Source: Bacteroidota bacterium (lineage in GTDB: Bacteria; Bacteroidota; Bacteroidia; Flavobacteriales; Flavobacteriaceae). From it: 5,781 nt of DNA. The position numbers and the translations under genes are program-made. Below, piece by piece: positions 1 to 5,781 of the stretch (positions are counted from its first letter, which is position 1; each line of letters starts with the position of its first letter). The notes beneath the pieces were generated by a model. That model was not told where the DNA came from. It did no database searches and worked only from the letters and a program-made list of their open reading frames with translations. The DNA lies in NCBI GenBank assembly GCA_023427845.1, contig JAEYZX010000004.1, positions 1 through 5,781 of the forward strand. Direction: 5' to 3'.

Positions 1-1
1 A

Positions 2-364
2 ACCGATACACGGCCGGATGTCGTGGGCGGAATGTATAACCTATCGATGTTCATCAGCAAGAATATCAAACTTCCGGATGTTCACAATAGGAAAATTACC
101 GTATTTGTTGGATTTGTCGTAGAACCCGACAGTACCTTATCGGATATCCGTTTCATTCATCTTACTTCCGAAAAATTATACAAAAAAGAATCCGACACCA
201 TTTCACAGGACTTGGATCTTGCCGAAGAAGCGTTATATGCCGATCTTAAGCAAAGCGCAGTCGACATCGTGGCAGCGTTTGACGGAAAATGGATTCCCGC
301 TACTATACAGGGAAGACCTGTTCGATGCCAGTACAACTACCCTATCGTTATCAATATAGAGTAA
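2..364 (+). CDS. TonB C-terminal domain protein, 5'-truncated by the window edge
   Basis: The reading frame is open from the first complete codon at position 2 to the TAA at 362-364, giving the last 120 residues of a longer protein. The visible part reads as a TonB C-terminal domain: an early PDVVGG stretch (the usual P..xGG entry), a beta strand ITVFVGFVVEPDSTL (the usual V.F.V..dG.i), an acidic helix, then GKWIPATIQGRPV followed by a final strand ending NYPIVINIE, matching the family pattern W.Pa...G.pV...y..P. Proteins of this type are periplasmic domains, either in energy transducers anchored in the inner membrane that power outer-membrane TonB-dependent receptors, or in secreted proteins carrying the domain alone. 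A GTG at 23 could serve as a start, but the domain signature begins before it, so a gene running in from the left is much more likely. The N-terminal part is not visible, so a membrane anchor cannot be confirmed. The conventional dG after the first strand is DS here. Confidence 0.8.
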   Translation, partial: TDTRPDVVGGMYNLSMFISKNIKLPDVHNRKITVFVGFVVEPDSTLSDIRFIHLTSEKLYKKESDTISQDLDLAEEALYADLKQSAVDIVAAFDGKWIPATIQGRPVRCQYNYPIVINIE

Positions 365-368
365 TTAC

Positions 369-448
369 AAAAAAAAAGTTGGCCACATTCAAAATTAAAA
401 GATGGACAGCCGGTGCTGCCAGGTATTTTTAATTTCAAATGTGGCCAA
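369..448 (-). terminator. Long hairpin terminator between convergent genes (U-tract on the minus strand)
   Basis: Arms at 379-389 (TTGGCCACATT) and 438-448 pair perfectly over 11 bp. After a 2x2 mismatch, 392-400 pairs with 427-435 over 9 bp. A short inner stem, 407-410 with 415-418, closes the tip around a CGGT loop. On the minus strand the hairpin follows the peptidase stop codon and is followed almost at once by nine U (369-377 on the plus strand), which is the layout of an intrinsic terminator for the peptidase gene. On the plus strand the hairpin lies 14 bases after the tonB-like stop but has no U-tract behind it, so termination in that direction is less certain, although the stem could still form and protect the 3' end. 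Confidence 0.8.
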
Positions 449-462
449 ACTATATCCAGCCA

Positions 463-2709
463 TTATTCCCTTTTGAAAACGAGGCTCATGCCTTGCTGGG
501 ATAAGGTAAGCTCTTTTTTGTCTTCACTGAATTTAACCGTTATTCCGCCTGGTTCAAATGCAAATGTGTCTTTACCTGAAATCGTAAGCGGAAATGCCTG
601 CTGACCTGTTGCCTGCCCCATTAACTGGCCGTTCTTTTCCGTAAAGGTTATCTTAAGCGGAATCTGCGAGCTGCCAAAAGTCCCAAGGTACGGATCAAGA
701 ATCACATCTTTTTCAAGTTCGCCCTGTCCGGCAATCCAAGTATTGTTGGCCGAATTTACGTCTGGCATTACCTTGTCTGGATCAATCCGGATGCTGGCAA
801 TTTCCTCCGTTGATGGGTGCCTGAAACTCCACGATACATTGCGCTGCCAAATTTCGACAGGCAATTTTACACGGTTTACTGCGCCACTTTTGTACTTAAC
901 CTCAATGATCACAGGCATCGGCATCTGTTCAAGATTTTCGATTGTAATGATCGCACCTTTTGATGGATCGTTCTTTACGTACATTACTTTCGTTACAGCC
1001 TGATCGAGCTTCCATTTGTTTTGAAACCATCCTCTCCAGAACCAGTTCAGGTTTTCACCTGCTACGTTCTCCATTGTATGAAAAAAGTCGTCCGGCGTAG
1101 GATGTTTGAACGCCCATCGTTCGATATAGGTACGGAAAGCCAGATCAAAACGCTCTTTTCCGAGTACAATCTCACGCAACATCGTAAGTCCGTCTGCCGG
1201 TTTTGAGTAAGCCAAAAGTCCAAGGTTGTCCTCTTTCAAATTATCGGGCGCGGTCATAACCGGCTCCAGGCCTTCGAAAGTATAATAATTTGCCATCATG
1301 TGCATGTCGGCTTTCGGACCATTGTATTCGCCGTTGTTGAATTCAGCCGTGCTGAGTGAATTAATGAAGGTACAAAAGCCCTCATCCATCCACGCATTGC
1401 CCCGTTCGTTGGAACCAACGATCATCGGAAACCAGATGTGGCCGAATTCGTGATCGGTTACGCCCCATAAATCGCCGTTTTTCGCCGTCCATTCGCAAAA
1501 TACGATTCCCGGATATTCCATTCCGCCTGCTATCGATGCGACATTTATTGCAGCAGGATAAGGGTATTCAAACCACATTCTTGAATAATGCTCGACCGAT
1601 GCTTTCGTATATTCGGTTGACCGTCCCCAACTGTCACGGGTCGCACTTTCTACCGGGTATGCTGAAATAGCGATTGATTTTTTTCCGCTCGGCAGATTGA
1701 TTCTTGCAGCGTCGATAACGAAAGCCGGTGAAGAAGCCCACGCAACATCGCGTGTGTTTTTCATTTTAAACTTCCATGTCAGTGTTGGTTTGCCGGTTGG
1801 CCGCGATGAAGGATTTGTGACCTCATCAGTCGATCGGATCACTACAGTCGCATCACTCTGTGCCGCAGCGGCCCACCTTTTTTGCTGTTCTGCAGTATAT
1901 ACTTCATTGGGATTAGTCAACTCACCTGATGCAACAACAATGTGGTTTGAAGGAGCTGTAATTGCCATATCAAAATCGCCATATTCAAGATAGAATTCAC
2001 CTGCGCCCAAATAAGGCTCTGTGTTCCATCCTTTTATGTCATCGTACACACAGACCCTCGGATACCACTGTGCAACAGAGAACATTTTACCATTCTTTGT
2101 GGCCTGTACCCCCATTCTGTCAGAACCATAAATAGGCGATATGAACGAAAAATCGATTTTAATTTTTACGGTTCCTCCTTTTGCACTTAGTTCCTGGGGC
2201 AGCATTACCTGCATTCGGGTATCGGAAATCGTATATTTCACATCTCTTTCAACAGTATTTCCTTTTGACGTGCTAATCACTTTAACCGATTTGATGTTGT
2301 GTCCGCCTTCGAAAACCTGGCCATGAGCACCGTTTCTGCTCCCCGTAACAGGAATCACAGCGTTTCCGCGCGAATCAGTTTTGAAAAGGTTCTGATCGAT
2401 GTGCATCCATAAAAACTCGAGGTTATCAGGGCTGTTATTGGTGTAGGTCATTATAGCAGAACCAGTGATTTCGTTGGTCTGGTCGTTTAACTGCGCCGTA
2501 AGTTTATAGTCTGCGCGGTTTTGCCAATACTTCGCTCCCGGCTTTCCGCTTGCTGACCGGGTTTCGGTTGCATTGTTTGCATAAAAAAATGGCCCGAAGG
2601 CTTCCCGGTAATCATACTTCGAAAGTGACGGTGCCTGCTGGGCGACCGATACCGCGCTGCCGAAAAACAACGTCGATAACAATAAGGCTTTACAATAAGA
2701 TTTTATCAT
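463..2709 (-). CDS. Secreted M1 family zinc metallopeptidase (aminopeptidase-like)
   Basis: A complete 748-residue protein read from the ATG at 2709 to TAA at 463-465. Residues 1-23 form a signal peptide: Lys near the N-terminus, a hydrophobic core ALLLSTLFFG, and a likely cut after AVSVA before QQ. The catalytic domain carries HEFGH at 420-424 and the third zinc ligand Glu443 in NAWMDEG, exactly the HExxH-x18-E gluzincin spacing of family M1. GGMEYP at 395-400 corresponds to the GAMEN substrate-binding motif, and Tyr501 in AYSKP is the best candidate for the transition-state tyrosine. An all-beta N-terminal domain precedes the catalytic domain. A region of about 130 residues that looks beta-rich follows it, and I see no type IX secretion signal at the C-terminus. 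M1 enzymes remove N-terminal residues from peptides; here the likely site is the periplasm or cell surface, in peptide nutrition. The frame extends to a TTG at 2739, but that would add ten residues before a good signal peptide, so I chose the ATG. The leader is A/T-rich, lacks a Shine-Dalgarno sequence, and includes a TAATTTTTG stretch at 2745-2737 that loosely resembles a -7 box. Confidence 0.93.
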   Translation of the reverse strand: MIKSYCKALLLSTLFFGSAVSVAQQAPSLSKYDYREAFGPFFYANNATETRSASGKPGAKYWQNRADYKLTAQLNDQTNEITGSAIMTYTNNSPDNLEFLWMHIDQNLFKTDSRGNAVIPVTGSRNGAHGQVFEGGHNIKSVKVISTSKGNTVERDVKYTISDTRMQVMLPQELSAKGGTVKIKIDFSFISPIYGSDRMGVQATKNGKMFSVAQWYPRVCVYDDIKGWNTEPYLGAGEFYLEYGDFDMAITAPSNHIVVASGELTNPNEVYTAEQQKRWAAAAQSDATVVIRSTDEVTNPSSRPTGKPTLTWKFKMKNTRDVAWASSPAFVIDAARINLPSGKKSIAISAYPVESATRDSWGRSTEYTKASVEHYSRMWFEYPYPAAINVASIAGGMEYPGIVFCEWTAKNGDLWGVTDHEFGHIWFPMIVGSNERGNAWMDEGFCTFINSLSTAEFNNGEYNGPKADMHMMANYYTFEGLEPVMTAPDNLKEDNLGLLAYSKPADGLTMLREIVLGKERFDLAFRTYIERWAFKHPTPDDFFHTMENVAGENLNWFWRGWFQNKWKLDQAVTKVMYVKNDPSKGAIITIENLEQMPMPVIIEVKYKSGAVNRVKLPVEIWQRNVSWSFRHPSTEEIASIRIDPDKVMPDVNSANNTWIAGQGELEKDVILDPYLGTFGSSQIPLKITFTEKNGQLMGQATGQQAFPLTISGKDTFAFEPGGITVKFSEDKKELTLSQQGMSLVFKRE

Positions 2710-2750
2710 GATTTTTATTTTGGTAAACAAATAAAGCAAAAATTAGCCAT

Positions 2751-2781
2751 AAAAAAAACACCATAATTAAATGGTGTTTTT
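2751..2781 (-). terminator. Intrinsic terminator of the small minus-strand gene
   Basis: Arms at 2754-2764 and 2771-2781 (core CACCAT / ATGGTG) pair over 11 bp around a six-base loop, AATTAA. On the minus strand the hairpin starts 20 bases after the stop of the 93-residue gene and ends in an uninterrupted run of eight U, a textbook intrinsic terminator. The plus strand also ends in five T, so the structure is nearly symmetric. It lies between the small gene and the peptidase gene, which argues that the peptidase has its own promoter in the roughly 40 bases between hairpin and start codon. Confidence 0.85.
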
Positions 2782-2801
2782 CTGATTGGTCATTGGATTT
2801 T

Positions 2802-3083
2802 TTAGACGGAACAGTAGATTCGATGGATCGGAATGCCAACGCCCTGTTTAAGGATCACGCGGTTATCGGTAACACCCCAGACGGTGGTTTCAACTACTTT
2901 CTTTGATTCATTGTCCTCAAAATAAATCTTGATTTTCGAATGTTCGAGATTGCCAAGCGCCATGGCGCGATTCAAATCCGCTATGCGTTGCGTTATGGCG
3001 TCATAATCCTCCAGTACGTCGAATGCGGGAAAATGAAGTTCGTTGATCAACTCTTTGTCGATGCTTTCAAATTTTGTACTCAT
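2802..3083 (-). CDS. Uncharacterised 93-residue protein
   Basis: I do not recognise a named family. The frame runs from ATG at 3083 to TAA at 2802-2804. Residues 1-48 look helical and acidic, with EDYDAITQRIADLNRAMALGN as a probable amphipathic helix. Residues 49-93 alternate hydrophobic residues like beta strands: KIKIYF, VVETTVWGV, NRVILKQG, then IPIHRIYCSV at the end. The sequence has no signal peptide or membrane segment, so it should be cytoplasmic. The pattern strand, turn with charged residues, TVWGVTDNRVIL, then IPIHRI resembles small SH3-like or Sm-like barrels that bind nucleic acid or protein, but this is only a shape argument. It is a real gene rather than a chance frame: it has a plausible promoter 22 bases or so upstream, a strong terminator just after its stop, and ordinary amino-acid composition. 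It is probably transcribed alone. Confidence 0.75.
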   Translation of the reverse strand: MSTKFESIDKELINELHFPAFDVLEDYDAITQRIADLNRAMALGNLEHSKIKIYFEDNESKKVVETTVWGVTDNRVILKQGVGIPIHRIYCSV

Positions 3084-3111
3084 AGGGTTAAATTGTTGAT
3101 TAGGGTGGCGT

Positions 3112-3141
3112 TAAAAGTAGTAAATTTTGTTAACTGACAAA
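3112..3141 (-). promoter_or_regulatory. Candidate Bacteroidota-type promoter for the 93-residue gene
   Basis: Read on the minus strand, TTTG (3141-3138) is followed after 18 bases by TACTTTTA (3119-3112), which matches seven of eight positions of the Bacteroidota -7 consensus TAnnTTTG with the -33 TTTG at about the expected distance. Transcription would begin near 3105, leaving a leader of roughly 20 bases before the ATG at 3083. The DNA here is AT-rich, so chance matches are easy. Confidence 0.4.
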
Positions 3142-3194
3142 TAAAAATGCAACAAAATTTAAATACCACACATTATCTACCTGCAATTATCCTT

Positions 3195-3212
3195 AATTTA
3201 ATGAATTAAATT
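3195..3212. repeat. AT-rich dyad in the divergent intergenic region
   Basis: AATTTAAT at 3195-3202 is the exact reverse complement of ATTAAATT at 3205-3212, with two bases between. It lies midway between the divergent 93-residue gene and the acetyltransferase gene, where an operator could sit. It is made only of A and T, so it may be a chance palindrome. I see no tRNA, riboswitch or further gene in the rest of 3084-3356. Confidence 0.25.
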
Positions 3213-3356
3213 CAAATCCACCTGGTTTGTGCAGGATAAATTTATGTACTGTTTATGCCCATTCGGCAGCCTCAGTATTGTTTGGTCGTACTTTTTTGCG
3301 CGCAATCACCGCTAATCAGAAAATTCTTCTAATTTTACAAATCACTTCGTAAATAA

Positions 3357-3914
3357 TTGGCTTTGAACTTTCTTCCGTTCCCCGAATTAACTACCGAGCG
3401 ACTCCACCTGCGTCGCATAATTGAATCCGATATCGATTCGATGTTTGCAATTAGAAGCAATCCCGAGGTGATGAAATATGTCCCGCGCGCCCTTGCAAAA
3501 TCAAATGATGACGCGCTGGTCCACATCCGAACAATAGAGGAAAGAATTCAGTCCGGAACAGGAATCAATTGGGCAATAACCATTAAGGGAACAACCGAAA
3601 TGATTGGAGTTATTGGCCATTATCGTCTGGAACCTGAAAATTTCCGCGCCGAAATCGGTTATATGATGTTACCTCAGTTCCATGGCAAAGGTTACATAAC
3701 AGAAGCGGTCGCCACTGTAGTCCGATTCGGGTTCGACGTCATGAAGCTGCATTCGATCGAAGCAGTTGTACATCCAAACAACGTGGCGTCGGCACGAGTT
3801 CTCGAAAAAAATAAATTTCTGAAGGAAGGCCATTTGCGGGAAAACGTCTTTTTCGAAGGCAGGTTTGTTGATTCCGTATACTACTCATTGCTAAAAAAGG
3901 ATTTAAGATCATGA
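3357..3914 (+). CDS. GNAT family N-acetyltransferase (RimJ/RimL-like)
   Basis: A 185-residue protein if started at TTG 3357. It follows the usual RimJ/RimL-type GNAT order: LTTERLHLRRI at 11-21, IRSNPEVMKYV at 32-42, a central strand pair around MIGVIGHYR (82-90), then EIGYMMLPQFHGKGYITEA (99-117), whose Q107-F-H-G-K-G112 is the acetyl-CoA pyrophosphate loop (Q/RxxGxG/A). NNVASARVLEK at 141-151 is the conserved motif B helix. Such enzymes move an acetyl group from acetyl-CoA to an amine, often a protein N-terminus, an antibiotic or a small metabolite; the acceptor cannot be told from sequence. No ATG is available before the domain: a TAA sits at 3354-3356, and the first in-frame ATG would delete the conserved first strand. 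TTG 3357 and TTG 3363 are both possible starts; the second gives the more family-like M-N-F-L-P-F-P-E-L. A TAATTTTA at 3330-3337 could be a -7 box, but I find no matching -33 box. The stop overlaps the next start as ATGA (3911-3914), suggesting translational coupling. Confidence 0.88.
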   Translation: MALNFLPFPELTTERLHLRRIIESDIDSMFAIRSNPEVMKYVPRALAKSNDDALVHIRTIEERIQSGTGINWAITIKGTTEMIGVIGHYRLEPENFRAEIGYMMLPQFHGKGYITEAVATVVRFGFDVMKLHSIEAVVHPNNVASARVLEKNKFLKEGHLRENVFFEGRFVDSVYYSLLKKDLRS

Positions 3915-5074
3915 ATCAATTTGAACTACAATATCAGGAGCTTCTAGGCTTGTTGCAATACGAGGATTATACGATTCTGACCAAGCGGATCATTGACCTC
4001 ACGCTCGACACCGGCGATCTCAATTTCTACAAACGCACCCTGTCGTTTCTGCAATGGCTTGATTTTCACCCCGAAGAAAGCGAGAAAAAGAAAGATCGTT
4101 ACAATTCGATCCTTACCGAACTTCATGACTTTTTGATCACAAAACCGCTTGCGCCGCATGACCTCTTGCTTAGTACGCAGGGTTTACGAAAAAACTACGG
4201 TGACCATGCGTTTTCACTCGGCCCGATCAATATGGAACTGAAGCGTGGCGAAATCGTCGGACTTGTGGGCGAGAATGGAAACGGGAAAACAACTTTGTTG
4301 CGCTTATTGTGTGGTGAACTTTTCCCAACCAACGGACAATTAAAGTACCATTTCGATTATACCGACGCTTATGACTTGCGGACGCAATTGGTTTATATTC
4401 CACAGCGAACCGAGACCTGGCATGGCCCAATGTTCGAAAACCTTCAATTTACCGCAGCGAGTTACGGCTATCCGGCGGAAGAGAACGCATTAATAGTCGA
4501 GCTGACGATCGCACGGCTCGGTCTTCGGAAATTCCGAAACCACAGCTGGAAAAATCTGTCATCAGGATACAAAATGCGTTTCGAGCTTGCACGCATGCTG
4601 CTTCGGAAACCAAAAATCCTGCTAATCGACGAACCGTTGGCAAACCTCGATATTTTGGCACAGCAAACCATACTTGAGGATTTTCGCGCAATTGCAAAAT
4701 CGCCGTTCCGGCCAGTCGGGATCGTGATGAGTTCGCAACAATTGTACGAAGTGGAAAAAACATCGGATGAAGTGATTTTCCTTAAAAGCGGAATCCAGAA
4801 AAACCTGTTCGCAATCGGTGCGACAAATGCCGAACAAATCGAAGAAAATCCGCTGGTGATAGAATTTGAAAGCAGTTGGAAACAAAACGAATTGGGATCG
4901 CTGTTTTCGAAACATCATATGATTTCTCTTGAATTTACGGGCGGCTCCTATATTGTTACGTTTCCCGGAAATTTTGCCGTAACCGATTTTATGAGGCTGG
5001 CTGCAGACAATGAGATTCCATTGCTGTATTTCAGGAACATCTCAAATTCAACACGCCGATTTTTCGTATCCTAA
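3911..5074 (+). CDS. ABC transporter ATP-binding protein with N-terminal helical extension
   Basis: A 387-residue ABC ATPase starting in the ATGA overlap with the acetyltransferase. Residues 1-80 are an extension that looks wholly helical and is not part of a normal ABC domain. The nucleotide-binding domain spans about 86-295: A-loop Tyr96, Walker A GENGNGKTT at 120-128, Q-loop Gln165 in YIPQ, signature LSSGY at 216-220 (usually LSGGQ), Walker B ILLIDEP with Asp240 and catalytic Glu241, and D-loop LANLD at 243-247. The switch histidine expected about 35 residues after Walker B is replaced: the segment reads VMSSQQLYE with Gln276 and Gln277. Residues 300-387 form a C-terminal tail resembling the accessory domain found on some CcmA/NatA-type exporter ATPases. 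There is no signal or membrane segment, so it acts at the inner face of the membrane, probably with the membrane protein encoded 12 bases downstream. Import or export and the substrate cannot be assigned; single-domain architecture and the tail favour an ABC-2-like exporter. Confidence 0.9.
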   Translation: MNQFELQYQELLGLLQYEDYTILTKRIIDLTLDTGDLNFYKRTLSFLQWLDFHPEESEKKKDRYNSILTELHDFLITKPLAPHDLLLSTQGLRKNYGDHAFSLGPINMELKRGEIVGLVGENGNGKTTLLRLLCGELFPTNGQLKYHFDYTDAYDLRTQLVYIPQRTETWHGPMFENLQFTAASYGYPAEENALIVELTIARLGLRKFRNHSWKNLSSGYKMRFELARMLLRKPKILLIDEPLANLDILAQQTILEDFRAIAKSPFRPVGIVMSSQQLYEVEKTSDEVIFLKSGIQKNLFAIGATNAEQIEENPLVIEFESSWKQNELGSLFSKHHMISLEFTGGSYIVTFPGNFAVTDFMRLAADNEIPLLYFRNISNSTRRFFVS

Positions 5075-5086
5075 TCTTAATTCCAC

Positions 5087-5781
5087 ATGTTCAAAAAAAT
5101 CCAAAATCATCTGCTTATACATCACCCGCTGCTGTGGAACACGAAAATCATACCCGCATTTTCAATTGCGGCCCTGTTCCATATCATTTTCTTTCTTATC
5201 GGTTATTTCAACGGCGAAATTAATTTCAGCGAGCGAAGCTTAAACGACTACGGACTCGACACCGGAATTATCATATTTTTCAGCATCCTGGTTACGTTGC
5301 TGTTTTTTGTGATGTGGTTCTTCTATTACATGCGGAATAATGCGTTAAAGGCATTCTATCCTGTAAGTGCCAAATCACTTTATGTTGAATGGGCTATCCT
5401 ATTATTTGTCTGCATTTTAAATTTGACCTACTCTGTCTCGTACATTGTTGGAGAGTCGCTAAAAATCCGAAGTTACTATTCTGAAGCCGAAGCTGAAAAA
5501 CGTTTGAGAACAATTAGCATGGCGGCCGTTTTTCTAGATGGTGGTTATAATATCCCGGCGCACATTGGCGATTCGGTTGAATTACCTAAAACCGACACTC
5601 TGCAGCGATATCCGGCGAATTCACTCTTTAACAGGGAAGCAGAATACGCGCAGCATTTACCATCAACCGACAGCATCGTAAAGAGCTGGATGGAAAACAA
5701 CAATCAGGCTGCAATCAAAAATTTGATGAGCGACTACATGGAAATCGTTGCGGAACATAAACTCCCGACAAACCTCACGGC
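5087..5781 (+). CDS. Membrane protein, probable transmembrane partner of the ABC ATPase, 3'-truncated
   Basis: The frame opens at ATG 5087, just after an in-frame TAA at 5078-5080, and stays open to the window edge, giving 231 residues without a stop. Three hydrophobic segments are clear: about 21-41 (IPAFSIAALFHIIFFLIGYF), 60-82 (GIIIFFSILVTLLFFVMWFFYY) and 102-122 (WAILLFVCILNLTYSVSYIVG). Charge distribution fits an N-terminus in the cytoplasm: Lys and His before segment 1, an acidic loop 42-59 outside, and a Lys/Arg-containing loop 83-100 inside. Residues 123-231 are hydrophilic and would then lie outside the membrane, a large domain whose end is not visible. I do not recognise the family. 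Its position 12 bases after the ATPase stop, with no terminator between, makes it the natural candidate for the permease or membrane subunit of that transporter. More membrane segments, as in ABC-2 permeases, could follow beyond the edge. Confidence 0.8.
   Translation, partial: MFKKIQNHLLIHHPLLWNTKIIPAFSIAALFHIIFFLIGYFNGEINFSERSLNDYGLDTGIIIFFSILVTLLFFVMWFFYYMRNNALKAFYPVSAKSLYVEWAILLFVCILNLTYSVSYIVGESLKIRSYYSEAEAEKRLRTISMAAVFLDGGYNIPAHIGDSVELPKTDTLQRYPANSLFNREAEYAQHLPSTDSIVKSWMENNNQAAIKNLMSDYMEIVAEHKLPTNLT

Noticed and set aside
23..364. Complete 113-residue gene starting at GTG 23
   Set aside because: The frame is open to the window edge and the TonB-domain signature (PDVVGG) begins before position 23, so this is the end of a longer gene.
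1697..1993. Plus-strand open frame of 98 codons opposite the peptidase gene
   Set aside because: It lies wholly inside a well-supported coding region on the other strand and its product has no recognisable domain; other frames opposite the peptidase were dropped for the same reason.
2710..2739. Ten-residue N-terminal extension of the M1 peptidase to a TTG start
   Set aside because: The ATG at 2709 directly precedes a normal signal peptide; the extension would place ten additional residues before it and uses a rarer start codon.
3084..3356. Possible tRNA or structured RNA in the divergent intergenic region
   Set aside because: I found no cloverleaf, no CCA end and no extended stems apart from the short AT dyad.
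4449..4918. Minus-strand open frames opposite the ABC ATPase gene
   Set aside because: They overlap the conserved ATPase motifs on the plus strand and encode Arg/Ser/Phe-rich products typical of antisense shadows.
5010..5243. Plus-strand 77-codon frame overlapping the ATPase end and the membrane protein start
   Set aside because: It crosses two supported genes in another frame, and the membrane protein frame shows clear hydrophobic segments while this one does not resemble a protein.

Overview
The window looks like chromosomal DNA from a member of the Bacteroidota, probably a flavobacterium or close relative. The evidence is moderately AT-rich DNA, A-rich leaders without Shine-Dalgarno sequences, a promoter-like site of the TTTG / TAnnTTTG type, a TonB C-terminal domain, and a secreted M1 metallopeptidase of the type common in this phylum. 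The species cannot be fixed from the sequence alone.

Layout. (1) Positions 2-364, plus strand: the 3' end of a gene whose product ends in a TonB-type C-terminal domain; its start lies outside the window. (2) Positions 369-448: a long interrupted hairpin preceded on the plus strand by nine A. Read on the minus strand this is an intrinsic terminator, and it separates the tonB-like gene from the convergent peptidase gene. (3) Positions 463-2709, minus strand: a complete secreted zinc aminopeptidase-like M1 protein. (4) Positions 2751-2781: a compact terminator hairpin. (5) Positions 2802-3083, minus strand: a 93-residue protein I do not recognise, with a plausible promoter at 3112-3141. (6) Positions 3084-3356: a 273-base divergent intergenic region holding that promoter and an AT-rich dyad, with no RNA gene visible. 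(7) Positions 3357-5781, plus strand: a tight gene cluster encoding a GNAT acetyltransferase, an ABC ATPase and a membrane protein that runs off the right edge. The first two genes overlap by ATGA and the second and third are 12 bases apart.

How the genes relate. The peptidase gene and the small gene upstream of it point the same way but are separated by a terminator, so they are probably separate transcription units. The plus-strand cluster is the most interesting part. Its ABC ATPase carries a roughly 80-residue N-terminal extension that looks helical, a variant signature LSSGY, and Gln where the switch histidine is expected. Directly downstream lies a membrane protein with three visible membrane segments and a large region after the third, which I infer is its transmembrane partner. 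The substrate is unknown, and the acetyltransferase may or may not take part in the same process.
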